This document shows, in pieces, positions 42,984-50,819 of a stretch of DNA of 50,819 nucleotides. Source of the DNA: an uncultured Pseudomonadota bacterium (lineage in GTDB: Bacteria; Pseudomonadota; Gammaproteobacteria; Methylococcales; Methylomonadaceae); assembly GCA_903928965.1 (NCBI GenBank), contig CAIYSZ010000050.1:1-50819 (forward strand), written 5' to 3'. Both the position numbers and the translations under genes were made by a program. Within the stretch, counting starts at the first letter, position 1. Each line of letters begins with the position of its first letter. Under the pieces are notes generated by a model. The model was given only the letters and a program-made list of their open reading frames with translations. It did not search any database and was not told where the DNA came from.

Positions 42984-45616
42984 ATGCCGCGCGCCCCATG
43001 CCAGCGGCGGCGGCGGACAATTGCTTTGCCCAGCTCCATCCGGCGGCCGGCTTTAAGCGCCTGATTCAAATTCAAAACCAAACCCTGAAGCAGCGCTTTC
43101 GCGCCGACCGTCCGGTCAACCATTTACTCGCCGCCAAATCGCAATTCACGGACCACCTGCTGCTGTGCTGCTGGCGGCATTTCCTCGGCCCGGCGGATGA
43201 TGTTTGCCTAATCGCCACCGGCGGTTACGGGCGCGGCGAACTGTTTCCCCATTCGGATATCGATATTCTGATCCTAGCGGAAGAAGACGTTAAAATCCGC
43301 CGTCAGGACGACTTGGCGCATTTCAGCCGTTTTTTATGGGATATCGGCCTAAAACCGGGCCAATCGGTGCGCACCCCGCGCGAATGCTTGGAAGCCGCCG
43401 GCCAAGACCAAACCATTTTCACCAGCTTGCTGGAAATGCGCCTCATCGCCGGACGGCCCGACAGCTTTCAAAACCTGCAACAACAGATGCGGCACGCCCT
43501 GCTGTGGCCGTCGGAAGCGTATTTCCCGGCCAAAATCGAAGAACAACAGCACCGATATATAAAACACCACGACACGGCTTACAACCTGGAACCGAATATC
43601 AAGGAAGGCCCCGGCGGCCTGCGCGATTTACAGCTCATCGCCTGGCTGTTCAAACGCCATTATCTCGCCGAAAGCGAATACGAGCTGATTCATTACGGAT
43701 ATCTGGCGCAAATCGAATACGACAATCTCATTAACGCGCGCGACATACTCTGGCGCATCCGCTATGCCTTGCACATTCTGACCCAGCGCAGCGAAGACCG
43801 CCTGCTGTTCGATTACCAACGCGATTTGGCGCAACAATTCGGCTATTTCATGGGCTCGAACCAACCGGACGTGGAAAGCTTCATGCAATTTTACTTTAAA
43901 ACCGTTGGGGAAATTGAACGCCAGAATGAAATGCTGCTGCAATTACTGAGCGAGAATTTAGTCAGCAGTCAAGAAAGCCTGCAACCCGTTCCGGTCAACG
44001 AGCATTTCCAAGCCATAGACGGTTATCTGGAGTCAATCCGCTCGGACCTGTTCAGCCAACGCCCGCTGGCCTTGCTGGAAATCTTTTTACTGATGCAGCG
44101 CACCCCCGCTCTGAAAGGCATACGCGCCAACACCGTGCGCCTGATCCGCGCCAATCTGGCGCTCATCGACCAGGCGTTCCGGGAAAACCACCAAGCCAAT
44201 CGCCTATTCATTGAAATTTTGCGCCAACCGCGCGGCATTACCCATGAACTCAAGCGCATGAACCGCTACGGCGTACTGCCGGCCTATTTGCCGGACTTCG
44301 CCAATATCGTGGCCCGCATGCAATATGATTTATTCCATATCTATACCGTGGATGAACACACCCTATTCGTGATCCGCAATCTGCGCCGGTTTTCATTGGA
44401 CAAGCACGCCCACGAACTGCCGTTTTGCAGCAAAATATTTCTGCTGATCTCCAAACCCGAAATTCTGTATATCGCCGCCATGTTTCACGACATCGCCAAA
44501 GGCCGCGGCGGCGACCACTCCAGGCTAGGTTGCGAAATAGCCTCCCGCTTTTGCCTGCAACATCAAATTCCCTTGCACGACCGCAAACTGATAGCATGGC
44601 TGGTGGAGCATCATCTGCTGTTGTCGATGACCGCGCAGCGCAAAGACATCAGCGACCCGGAAATTATTTACCAGTTCGCGCTGCAAGTCGGCAGCATCGA
44701 AAACCTAAACCATTTATACCTGCTGACGGTGGCGGATATCCGCGCCACCAACCCCAGCCTATGGAATTCATGGAAGGACACCTTGCTGCGCGAACTCTAT
44801 ATCTCCACGCATAACGCCTTGCACCGCGGCTTGCACAACCCGATCGCCCGTTCCGAGCGGATTGACGACACCATCAAGGAAGCGCGGCAAGAATTACAAA
44901 AACTCGGCGTATCCGACGCCGCGATAGACAAAGCCTGGCGGCATGTCAGCGAAGACTATTTTCTGCGCTATTCCGCCGACGAAATCGCCTGGCACACCGT
45001 CGCCATCGCCGCCTCCAGCGAAGCCGACCTGCCCCTGGTATTGCTAAGGCCGCAAACCCAGCGCAGCAGCGCCGAAATTTTCGTCTACACCCACAATGAA
45101 ACCGGTTTGTTTTCGATTTGCACGGCCTGTCTGGACCAAATAGGCCTCAGCATTCTCGATGCGCGCATAATCACCACTTCCGACCAATATGTGCTGAACA
45201 GCTTTCAAGTATTACAGCAAAGCGGCGCGCCGATCCGCGATTTATACCAGGAAATTCACATCTCCAGCACCTTGCGGCAAAGCCTGATCAATAAAACCGT
45301 GGTGGAAAACCCGTGCAATTTTCATAAAATTTCACGCCAGGCGCGGCATTTTCCCATCCCGACCGAAATAACCTTTTTAGAAGACCCGCAACAACGGCAT
45401 ACCATTATTGAACTCATCACCACCGACCGCGCCGGCCTGTTGTCGATTATCGGCAAGGCGTTCACCGAGCTGGGCATTCAATTGCACGACGCCAAAATCA
45501 CCACCGTAGGCAGCCGCGCCGAGGACATGTTCTACGTCACCGACCATTACGGCCGCCTGATCGAGGACGAAGCGCAAAAAGAAAACCTGCGCGCAACCAT
45601 TATGTCCATGCTGTAA
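42980..45616 (+). CDS. glnD: [Protein-PII] uridylyltransferase / uridylyl-removing enzyme
   Basis: This 878-residue nitrogen sensor uridylylates PII when glutamine is low. The nucleotidyltransferase motif ATGGYGRGELFPHSDIDILIL is near residue 80. The HD phosphodiesterase motif AAMFHDIAKGRGGDHS is near 500. Two ACT domains lie at about 705-780 and 808-878 (TIIELITTDRAGLLSIIGKAFTELGIQLHDAKI). I chose the GTG behind GGAGAAGAAC, which overlaps the map stop; an ATG six codons later is the alternative. The map-glnD order is typical of Gammaproteobacteria. Confidence 0.96.
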   Translation: MNAARPMPAAAADNCFAQLHPAAGFKRLIQIQNQTLKQRFRADRPVNHLLAAKSQFTDHLLLCCWRHFLGPADDVCLIATGGYGRGELFPHSDIDILILAEEDVKIRRQDDLAHFSRFLWDIGLKPGQSVRTPRECLEAAGQDQTIFTSLLEMRLIAGRPDSFQNLQQQMRHALLWPSEAYFPAKIEEQQHRYIKHHDTAYNLEPNIKEGPGGLRDLQLIAWLFKRHYLAESEYELIHYGYLAQIEYDNLINARDILWRIRYALHILTQRSEDRLLFDYQRDLAQQFGYFMGSNQPDVESFMQFYFKTVGEIERQNEMLLQLLSENLVSSQESLQPVPVNEHFQAIDGYLESIRSDLFSQRPLALLEIFLLMQRTPALKGIRANTVRLIRANLALIDQAFRENHQANRLFIEILRQPRGITHELKRMNRYGVLPAYLPDFANIVARMQYDLFHIYTVDEHTLFVIRNLRRFSLDKHAHELPFCSKIFLLISKPEILYIAAMFHDIAKGRGGDHSRLGCEIASRFCLQHQIPLHDRKLIAWLVEHHLLLSMTAQRKDISDPEIIYQFALQVGSIENLNHLYLLTVADIRATNPSLWNSWKDTLLRELYISTHNALHRGLHNPIARSERIDDTIKEARQELQKLGVSDAAIDKAWRHVSEDYFLRYSADEIAWHTVAIAASSEADLPLVLLRPQTQRSSAEIFVYTHNETGLFSICTACLDQIGLSILDARIITTSDQYVLNSFQVLQQSGAPIRDLYQEIHISSTLRQSLINKTVVENPCNFHKISRQARHFPIPTEITFLEDPQQRHTIIELITTDRAGLLSIIGKAFTELGIQLHDAKITTVGSRAEDMFYVTDHYGRLIEDEAQKENLRATIMSML

Positions 45617-45644
45617 AGCGTAAGCCGTAAAGCGTAAGCCGTAA

Positions 45645-45670
45645 ACGGATAAGGCTTAAACCTTATCCGT
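45645..45670 (+). terminator. Hairpin after glnD
   Basis: ACGGATAAGG and CCTTATCCGT pair around CTTAAA, 28 bases past the glnD stop. There is no T-run, so it may be a weak or Rho-assisted terminator. Just before it AGCGTAAGCCGTAA is tandemly repeated. Confidence 0.5.
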
Positions 45671-45749
45671 CCGCCGCGCCGCAGACTTGCATTTAATTGA
45701 AAAAACTGCTATTTTTTCCAAAATATAACTAGGGACAGGTAAAACACGC

Positions 45750-46385
45750 ATGCGCATGCAATCCATAATCCGAATGCCGTTTTTGCTTTTGTGGCTCGGA
45801 CTAGCCGGCTGTGAATCGTATCTGCCGCAAAAACTCAATTACATCCCTCTCGCCTGGCGCGATAAAGTAGACGTACTGGAACCCATAGACGTCTACGTAT
45901 CCAACACGGAAAACCCATTATATCTGGCGGTCAGAGAACCCGGCGCCGGCGGACTGACCGACGCGGTATTGCTACGGCCGCTGCAAAACATGACCATTTA
46001 CCGCGTGTGGAACGGCCCGGACGGACCCTATCTCGACGACTTCAACACCACTAACCGCTACGGCTATTGGTGGACTTCGGAGCGTCCGCAAGGCAAGCTA
46101 AACGATTTTCGCCTGCAAAACGCCATCTGTCCGGAAGACAACGAACTGCAATGGGTCACCGCCTGCACCCTGCATGGCGGCAGCTTGATCGCCGTGGGCC
46201 CCACGCAATCGGCGGTTTGTAAAAACGGCGAACTGCTCCCCGGCGGCCCCACCCTGCAAATTTATGTCGGCAACTACATGCGCGACGTGGAATGCATGAA
46301 GACCTACGTCAAACCTTGCGGCGAGCCCGATAAAACGGATTATAAAGCGTATCCGGGAGAACTGATCAAGGAGGACTGCCCCTAA
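45750..46385 (+). CDS. Predicted lipoprotein of unknown function
   Basis: This is a 211-residue protein. A short positive start and FLLLWLGLAGC form a lipoprotein signal with the lipobox LAGC (Cys at about 21). The mature part is rich in Tyr/Trp/Pro (RYGYWWTSERPQG) and has eight or so cysteines, several paired by spacing (CPEDNELQWVTAC; CMKTYVKPCGEP), so disulfides are likely in the periplasm. I do not recognise the family. It lies between glnD and a tRNA gene without close partners. Confidence 0.65.
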   Translation: MRMQSIIRMPFLLLWLGLAGCESYLPQKLNYIPLAWRDKVDVLEPIDVYVSNTENPLYLAVREPGAGGLTDAVLLRPLQNMTIYRVWNGPDGPYLDDFNTTNRYGYWWTSERPQGKLNDFRLQNAICPEDNELQWVTACTLHGGSLIAVGPTQSAVCKNGELLPGGPTLQIYVGNYMRDVECMKTYVKPCGEPDKTDYKAYPGELIKEDCP

Positions 46386-46414
46386 AAAAGCCAAGCCGTA
46401 ACGCATGGAAAAAA

Positions 46415-46443
46415 TTGACACGTAAAATCTATCCATTTATAAT
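46415..46443 (+). promoter_or_regulatory. Consensus sigma-70 promoter of tRNA-Leu
   Basis: TTGACA and TATAAT are separated by exactly 17 bases, a perfect match to consensus. The predicted start near 46450 is about 22 bases before the mature tRNA. No GC-rich discriminator is obvious. Confidence 0.9.
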
Positions 46444-46471
46444 GCTCAATTCATCCCGCTGATAAAGCAAT

Positions 46472-46558
46472 GCCGAGGTGGTGAAATTGGTAGACACGCT
46501 AGTTTCAGGTACTAGTGGGCGCAAGCTCGTGGAGGTTCAAGTCCTCTCCTCGGCACCA
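46472..46558 (+). tRNA. tRNA-Leu (anticodon CAG)
   Basis: This is an 87-base class II tRNA. The acceptor stem GCCGAGG pairs with CCTCGGC, followed by an encoded ACCA end. The D-loop contains AATTGGTAGAC. The anticodon stem CTAGT/ACTAG encloses TTCAGGT, giving CAG, and a long variable arm (GGGCGCAAGCTCGT) is typical of leucine tRNAs. The T-arm reads GGAGGTTCAAGTCCTCT. It decodes CUG. Confidence 0.97.
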
Positions 46559-46882
46559 TCCCGCGTTTTTTAAAACGCCGAAACAAACCAAAATCAGTCA
46601 AAACCAGCGCCTACGCTTGACCGCCGCGCCAGAAAGCCAATCTAAGCCGTAATAAACCCGCATTGCCACGAAAAAATTACGCATGGCTAGCATCAGGCGA
46701 ATAAGCAAAAAATGGCAAGCCCAAATCACTCCGCATCATCCTCAGGTTCCTTTTAAGAATCACGTGTTAGCATTACGCTGCTAAGGTGATTTGAAAGCGC
46801 CCACGTTTGCTAGCGCACATAAATCATTTGCTGTAAGCTGTAACCCTAATCGAATCACTCTCCATCTCAAGCCAGGAGTCCC
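46559..46882. other. Intergenic region between tRNA-Leu and zwf
   Basis: I see no gene. A poor TTTT stretch just after the tRNA may end its transcript. The zwf promoter should lie here, and AGGAG sits directly before the zwf start. Confidence 0.4.
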
Positions 46883-48307
46883 ATGATGCAAAATCGTCTA
46901 CACTCCCATGCCTCGCCCGCGGATGCGCTGGTTATCTTCGGCGTCACCGGCGATCTGGCGCATCGGATGATCTTTCCCGCGCTTTACGGTATGCTCAAGA
47001 GCGGCGCGCTGGATATACCGGTGATTGGCGTCGCCTCGGCCAAGTGGAACTTGGCCCAGGTGCGCCAAAAGGCGCGCGACAGCATACGTCAATCAAGCGG
47101 GCAATTCGGCAAGATCGAAGACCCTGACGCCCTAGACCGGCTTACGTCATTACTCAACTATGTGGGCGGCGATTACAACGACCTGAACACGTTCACCGCG
47201 CTAAAACAGGCGCTGGGCAATGCCCGGCGTCCGGCCTATTTCCTCGCCATCCCGCCGGCGCTGTTCCCAACGGTGATGAAATGGCTGGCAGCCGCGGGCC
47301 TGACCGAAGGAGGGCGCGTGATCGTTGAAAAGCCGTTTGGACGCGATCTAGCCTCCGCGCAAGAACTCAACCGCATCGCGCTGTCGACGTTCCCTGAAGA
47401 CTCGATATACCGAATCGACCACTATCTGGGAAAAGAGGCGATTATGAATATCCTCTATTTCCGCTTTGCCAATTCCTTCCTAGAGCCGATTTGGAACCGA
47501 AACTGCATCTCCAGCGTACAAATCACCTTATCAGAGGATTTCGGGGTGAAAGACCGCGGCGCGTTTTACGAAAGCGTCGGCTGTCTGCGCGACGTGGTGC
47601 AAAACCATCTATTCCAGATTGTTGCGCTACTGGCCATGGAGCCGCCTGCTTATCAAGGCTTTGGCGCGGTGCACAATGAAAAAGCCAAAGTATTCCAAGC
47701 CATGCGCGCCCTGCACCCGGACGATATCGTGCGCGGCCAATACACGGGCTACCTGAATGAAATCGGCGTGGCAAAAGATTCCGACGTCGAGACCTTTTGC
47801 GCCCTACGGCTGTTCATAGATTCCTGGCGCTGGGAGGGGGTGCCCTGGTATTTGCGTTCCGGCAAATGTTTGGCCACCACGGCCGCCGAAGTTATCGTGG
47901 AATTAAAACCGCCGCCGCAAAGATTGTTTGACGATTCCGCGCCGGTTAGCGGGCGCTCCAATTATCTGCGCTTCCGTTTGTCACCCAATTCCGCCATCGC
48001 TCTCGCGGCGCGAGTTAAGCGCGCGGGTAAAGAGTTCGTCGGCGACACGCGCGAGTTATATCTGCTGAATGACCAACCCTCGCAAGAGCCGCCATACCAG
48101 CGATTATTGGGCGACGCCATAAGCGGCGACGGCTCGCTTTTCATACGGGAAGACGCGGTTGAGTCGGCCTGGGCGGTGATCGAACCCGTTCTGAAAACAC
48201 ATCATCCGATATATCCCTACCCGCCCGGCAGCTGGGGGCCTGAACAAGTTGACGCGCTCATCGCGCCGCACGGCAGCTGGCGCAATCCTCAATTGGTGAA
48301 TACCTAG
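46883..48307 (+). CDS. zwf: Glucose-6-phosphate 1-dehydrogenase
   Basis: This is a 474-residue NAD(P)-dependent dehydrogenase of the oxidative pentose phosphate/Entner-Doudoroff entry. DALVIFGVTGDLAHRMIFPALYGML is the dinucleotide-binding start (G-x-x-G-D-L-A). RVIVEKPFGRDL and SIYRIDHYLGKEAIMNIL (near 174-190) are the substrate and catalytic His motifs. RDVVQNHLFQIVALLAMEPP and SWRWEGVPWYLRSGKCL complete the family pattern. GVTGD instead of the usual GASGD is a minor variation. No pgl or gnd gene is adjacent. Confidence 0.95.
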   Translation: MMQNRLHSHASPADALVIFGVTGDLAHRMIFPALYGMLKSGALDIPVIGVASAKWNLAQVRQKARDSIRQSSGQFGKIEDPDALDRLTSLLNYVGGDYNDLNTFTALKQALGNARRPAYFLAIPPALFPTVMKWLAAAGLTEGGRVIVEKPFGRDLASAQELNRIALSTFPEDSIYRIDHYLGKEAIMNILYFRFANSFLEPIWNRNCISSVQITLSEDFGVKDRGAFYESVGCLRDVVQNHLFQIVALLAMEPPAYQGFGAVHNEKAKVFQAMRALHPDDIVRGQYTGYLNEIGVAKDSDVETFCALRLFIDSWRWEGVPWYLRSGKCLATTAAEVIVELKPPPQRLFDDSAPVSGRSNYLRFRLSPNSAIALAARVKRAGKEFVGDTRELYLLNDQPSQEPPYQRLLGDAISGDGSLFIREDAVESAWAVIEPVLKTHHPIYPYPPGSWGPEQVDALIAPHGSWRNPQLVNT

Positions 48308-48387
48308 TGTTAGCCATTGACCCGCCAACCGATAGCCTGCTATCTTTCATGGTAACGCCGACTAGCCGCGCAATCAGCATGAACCAA

Positions 48388-48433
48388 CTTAAGTCATAAC
48401 CTGAATCCATCTTAAGTCATAACCTGAATCCAT
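48388..48433. repeat. Exact 23-bp tandem duplication
   Basis: CTTAAGTCATAACCTGAATC plus CAT occurs twice back to back in the gap between zwf and the TssJ-like gene. It looks like a recent slippage event. No coding role is evident. Confidence 0.85.
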
Positions 48434-48509
48434 ATTGTAATAGCCGGCTAGACCCGTTACACTTTATACTTGGCAAAGTTTACCTTCTACTTAACTATAA
48501 TCGCCTCGC

Positions 48510-49001
48510 ATGACGCCTTTTTTTCGCTACGGATTATTCACCCTACTGTTTCTGTTATTGGCCGGTTGCGCCGACAATCCCCCGCCGCCGCCCGCTCCGC
48601 CGCCACCGCCGCCAACCCAGCTGATGTTACGCATTCAAGCCGACGAGTCCATCAACCCGGACGCGAGCGGTAAACCCGCCCCGGTATTGCTGCGAATTTA
48701 TGAACTGAAAGAGCAAACCGCATTTACCGGAGCCGATTTTTTCACCCTTTTTGAAAAGGACTCCGCCACTTTGGGCGCGGCATTGCTCAAAAAGCAGGAG
48801 TTTTTCATTAAACCCGGCGATAACAAAGCCCTTAACATCCAAACCGACCCGGCGACCACGCAAATAGCCGTGTTCGCGGCGTTCAGAGTGTTGGACACCG
48901 CCCAATGGCGAGCGGTCTATGAACTGGCGGCGCATCAACAAAACAATGTGGCGGCGACTATTACCGGAAACTCGCTGAAACTTGGGCCGATAACGCCCTA
49001 A
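48510..49001 (+). CDS. tssJ: TssJ-like type VI secretion lipoprotein
   Basis: This is a 163-residue outer-membrane lipoprotein. The signal LFTLLFLLLAGC holds the lipobox (Cys at about 20), followed by a proline-only linker (NPPPPPAPPPPPPTQ). The mature domain has the TssJ/VasD pattern: LMLRIQADESINPDASGKPAPVLLRIYELKEQTAFTGADFFTLFEKDSATLG, then KKQEFFIKPGDNKALNI and VFAAFRVLDTAQWRAVYEL. TssJ anchors TssM at the outer membrane. No other T6SS gene lies in the window, so it is either orphan or split from the main cluster. Confidence 0.85.
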   Translation: MTPFFRYGLFTLLFLLLAGCADNPPPPPAPPPPPPTQLMLRIQADESINPDASGKPAPVLLRIYELKEQTAFTGADFFTLFEKDSATLGAALLKKQEFFIKPGDNKALNIQTDPATTQIAVFAAFRVLDTAQWRAVYELAAHQQNNVAATITGNSLKLGPITP

Positions 49002-49186
49002 GAAAAAAAACATGTTTACATGTCGGGTCGGTTCAAACCCTAAGTCAACCTATTCATTAAGGCCTTGGCGGAGCGTCAAAGAAAAAATGGGGGAGTTCGG
49101 AATCTAACATTGAAAGCAGGAATCACAGTCTGTTAGTAAATCGGAATTGACTGGATTCAGCATGTAGAGACGCCAATATAAATTAT

Positions 49187-49393
49187 TTGCTTGGTGTCGA
49201 ATTATTCACTTATTCGCCTAATCAAAATTTGGCTTCCGTCCATGAAACCGCCCAAGGTCTGAATCAGGCGGAGATTTTGAGCAATCCTGACTTGCAGATG
49301 TTTGGCGTACTGTGCCAAACAACCGAAGCGGTACAACCGACAGAACCAACCAAAGCCGTAGGCACGACTGCCCATTTCCTCGTTAGGCTATAA
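49187..49393 (+). CDS. Possible short hypothetical protein or gene fragment
   Basis: A 68-codon frame (ELFTYSPNQNLASVHETAQGLNQAEILSNPDLQMFGVLCQTTEAVQPTEPTKAV) starts with TTG and has no ribosome site. Composition is protein-like, but I know no family. Its end overlaps the convergent toxin gene by 11 bases. It may be the tail of a lost gene; real expression is doubtful. Confidence 0.25.
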   Translation: MLGVELFTYSPNQNLASVHETAQGLNQAEILSNPDLQMFGVLCQTTEAVQPTEPTKAVGTTAHFLVRL

Positions 49394-49826
49394 TGGAACC
49401 GTAGTCAATAAAGGCTTCGGCAACCGCCGCAAAACCTTCCATGATTTCTCTATGCTGTTGGGTTTTCATCCGAGCCACTTCGTGGGCATCGGGTTCGGAT
49501 AAAATGTAAATCAACAAAAAATTGCCTTTTTTATCCTTGACGTAGATAAGGACGCGATCACTGGTCTTTCTGCCCTTAAATCGCCATATTTTCTGCCATA
49601 AAGACAGTTGGGTTAGGTCGAGAACAGGCACTAAATGGACATGGCGTAAAATGTACTTATTGCCATTGATTAGAGGGGTGACATAAGCGGAATCTTTACC
49701 AAAATGATAACAACCATGTTCATCTTTGGACAGCTTCCACTTCTTGAAGAGGTTACAAAAGAGTTGGCTATCTAATTTTTCGTTATCAAGGACAGATTTA
49801 AGCTTGGCTGTTGTTTTAACAACCAT
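49383..49826 (-). CDS. YafO-like toxin of a type II toxin-antitoxin pair
   Basis: This is a 147-residue protein. The second half, YHFGKDSAYVTP...ILRHVHLVPV...SDRVLIYVKDKKGNFLLIYILSEPDAHEVARMKTQQHREIMEGFAAVAEAFI, follows the order of conserved elements in E. coli YafO (FGRDA.Y, A/RH.HL, L.Y, L..IL.P..H..AR......I..MA..F). YafO is a ribosome-dependent mRNA interferase. The N-terminal 30 residues are an extra helix. It is the second gene of a two-gene unit, 18 bases after a small partner. Confidence 0.75.
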   Translation of the reverse strand: MVVKTTAKLKSVLDNEKLDSQLFCNLFKKWKLSKDEHGCYHFGKDSAYVTPLINGNKYILRHVHLVPVLDLTQLSLWQKIWRFKGRKTSDRVLIYVKDKKGNFLLIYILSEPDAHEVARMKTQQHREIMEGFAAVAEAFIDYGSIIA

Positions 49827-49844
49827 CTGACTATTTGTGAACGA

Positions 49845-50030
49845 TTATTTTTTACGCGCAACCCCAGCAAAAGCACTATGCGCCTCATCAATCGTGAATT
49901 TATTACTTTTGTAAATTCCAGCAAACAACGCCGCCGCCTTCATAGCTTCCTTTGAGGCAGGCTTTTTGGTTCTGGCCTTGGAATCATCTGTCAACCCAAG
50001 TTGACTGGCATTAAAAAATAACGGCTTCAT
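49845..50030 (-). CDS. Putative small antitoxin partner of the YafO-like toxin
   Basis: This is a 61-residue protein. I start at the ATG (MKPLFFNASQLGL) preceded by GGAAAGAACC, because the predicted promoter lies just upstream; longer in-frame starts would be inside the promoter. The sequence is Ala/Lys-rich (KARTKKPASKEAMKAAALFAGIYKSNKFTIDEAHSAFAGVARKK) and probably helical. It does not look like the Phd-type antitoxin YafN that partners YafO in E. coli. The antitoxin role is inferred from position and size only. Confidence 0.6.
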   Translation of the reverse strand: MKPLFFNASQLGLTDDSKARTKKPASKEAMKAAALFAGIYKSNKFTIDEAHSAFAGVARKK

Positions 50031-50085
50031 GGTTCTTTCCGAGTGATGGCTTGAGCGTAAATAAAACGCTATAAAATCCATTGAA

Positions 50086-50114
50086 ATCATAACGCAAAAA
50101 TTTCATGCTGTCCA
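50086..50114 (-). promoter_or_regulatory. Promoter of the YafO-like pair
   Basis: TGGACA and TATGAT are spaced by 17 bases on the minus strand, placing the start about 50 bases before the small partner gene. Further upstream, near 50154-50184, GCACCAA/TTGGTGC forms a small hairpin. The 314-base gap between this unit and the TPR gene otherwise holds nothing I can name. Confidence 0.6.
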
Positions 50115-50292
50115 CATTACAATGCTATTTGTTGTCATTTTCGGAAGACGACTGCACCAATTCATTGGGTCGCCCACTTGGTGCGCAGCAGACTACTGAC
50201 CATGGCGTGTCAACAATCCTATGCACGAACCGCCTTGAGATGTTGTAATTTCTCAAATCCTTTACCGTAGTCTGGTCCAAACCCAAAGCCAA

Positions 50293-50332
50293 CCAACCAA
50301 CCACCCCAGGCTATGGCGGGGTGGTTGGTTGG
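50293..50332 (-). terminator. Strong hairpin after the TPR gene
   Basis: CCAACCAACCACCCC and GGGGTGGTTGGTTGG form an exact 15-base stem around a 10-base loop, 12 bases past the TPR gene's stop. No T-run follows, so it may be Rho-assisted or simply protect the 3' end. The left arm carries one extra AACC repeat. Confidence 0.55.
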
Positions 50333-50344
50333 CTTGCGTGAAGC

Positions 50345-50819
50345 TTAGGTCAACTCATTCATCCAAGTCTGCACGATATGTGCATTAGGGCTGCCTAGCT
50401 GCTGAAATAACTCCAAACCCAGCGAATAATAGCGTCTAGCCTCGGTATGATTGCCTTTTTGTTTATTCAGGCTGCCTAAATTGCCGTATTGAATGCCCAT
50501 GCCCTCCTTATACCCTAGCGCTTCGTTCAGCGATAACGCCGTTTGGAAAAACTCCATAGCTTTATATAAATCGCCGCGCGTTTGATAGGCGACGCCTAAA
50601 TTGCCGTAACCGGCCGCCATGGCCGCCTTGCGGCCTAAGGCCTCATGCAGGGTTAAGGCTTTATGATGATATTCCAGCGCTTTATCCGGGTCGTCACGCA
50701 TTTGATGCACGATCCCCAGCTTGCCGCAATCAGCCGCCATACCCTCTTTATGGCCTAGCGCTTCATGCAAGGTTAAGGCTTTTTGGTAATAATCGATGGC
50801 CTGATCCAAATCGCCGAAG
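50345..50819 (-). CDS. Tetratricopeptide-repeat protein (5' end outside the window)
   Basis: About 157 residues are visible and the frame runs off the window's end. Four TPR units of about 40 residues recur: DQAIDYYQKALTLHEALGHKEGMAADCGKLGIVHQ, DKALEYHHKALTLHEALGRKAAMAAGYGNLGVAYQ, YKAMEFFQTALSLNEALGYKEGMGIQYGNLGSLNK and TEARRYYSLGLELFQQLG. The repeats are long (NPHP3/kinesin-light-chain type) and nearly identical, suggesting recent unit duplication. Such arrays mediate protein binding and often follow an effector domain, which cannot be seen here. Confidence 0.85.
   Translation of the reverse strand, partial: FGDLDQAIDYYQKALTLHEALGHKEGMAADCGKLGIVHQMRDDPDKALEYHHKALTLHEALGRKAAMAAGYGNLGVAYQTRGDLYKAMEFFQTALSLNEALGYKEGMGIQYGNLGSLNKQKGNHTEARRYYSLGLELFQQLGSPNAHIVQTWMNELT

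Noticed and set aside
46559-46882. A second tRNA or small RNA after tRNA-Leu
   Set aside because: No cloverleaf, promoter-terminator pair or conserved RNA pattern could be found in the stretch.

Overview
The window looks like a chromosomal segment of a gammaproteobacterium. The order gyrA-serC-pheA-hisC-tyrA-aroA-cmk-rpsA-ihfB, the rpsB-tsf-pyrH-frr-uppS-cdsA-dxr-rseP cluster, and the presence of dsbC, glnD and a GDP-heptose pathway all fit that class. A methanotroph-like (Methylococcales) host is a guess from the overall gene mix and the REP-like intergenic repeats; it is not proven here. Most of the window is housekeeping sequence.

Layout. 0-5 kb: a secreted murein endopeptidase (mepA), a TauE/SafE-type membrane protein carrying a C-terminal cupredoxin-like domain, a small membrane protein and two adjacent alpha/beta hydrolases. 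5-17 kb (minus strand): the aromatic amino acid / translation supercluster, interrupted between pheA and hisC by a ParE/ribbon-helix-helix toxin-antitoxin pair. 17-18 kb: an orphan endolysin-like lysozyme. 18-25 kb (plus strand): dusA, then a two-gene DUF4160/DUF2442-HTH module sitting between two copies of the dusA 3' end, then a tight operon folE-hemH-MutS-like ATPase-purT-lytic transglycosylase. 25.4-28.5 kb: an AT-richer accessory patch holding a dead MazEF-like pair, a RelE/XRE pair, a probable cas6 remnant, a divergent MarR regulator/monooxygenase pair and a truncated membrane protein. 28.5-31.4 kb: gmhB-hddC-hddA for GDP-heptose, with a block of REP-like repeats inside. 31.6-42 kb (minus strand): amidase, tsaE, dsbC, then the rseP-dxr-cdsA-uppS-frr-pyrH-tsf-rpsB cell-envelope and translation cluster. 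42-48.3 kb (plus strand): map, glnD, a lipoprotein, tRNA-Leu(CAG) and zwf. 48.5-50.8 kb: an orphan TssJ-like lipoprotein, a YafO-like toxin with an unrecognised small partner, and the start-truncated end of a TPR protein.

Functional links. The minus-strand cluster at 7-16.8 kb covers the branches from chorismate to phenylalanine and tyrosine. The 31.6-42 kb cluster joins isoprenoid precursor synthesis (dxr), undecaprenyl-PP synthesis (uppS), phospholipid synthesis (cdsA) and envelope stress (rseP). The hdd/gmhB genes supply heptose for surface glycans.

The most interesting material lies in small self-regulated modules. The DUF4160/DUF2442-HTH pair is inserted with a duplication of about 350-400 bp of its target, and a palindrome overlaps its promoter. 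The YafO-like toxin has a 61-residue partner I do not recognise. The degraded genes at 25.5-28.5 kb point to repeated gain and loss at one site. No CRISPR array, rRNA, integrase or intact transposase was seen.
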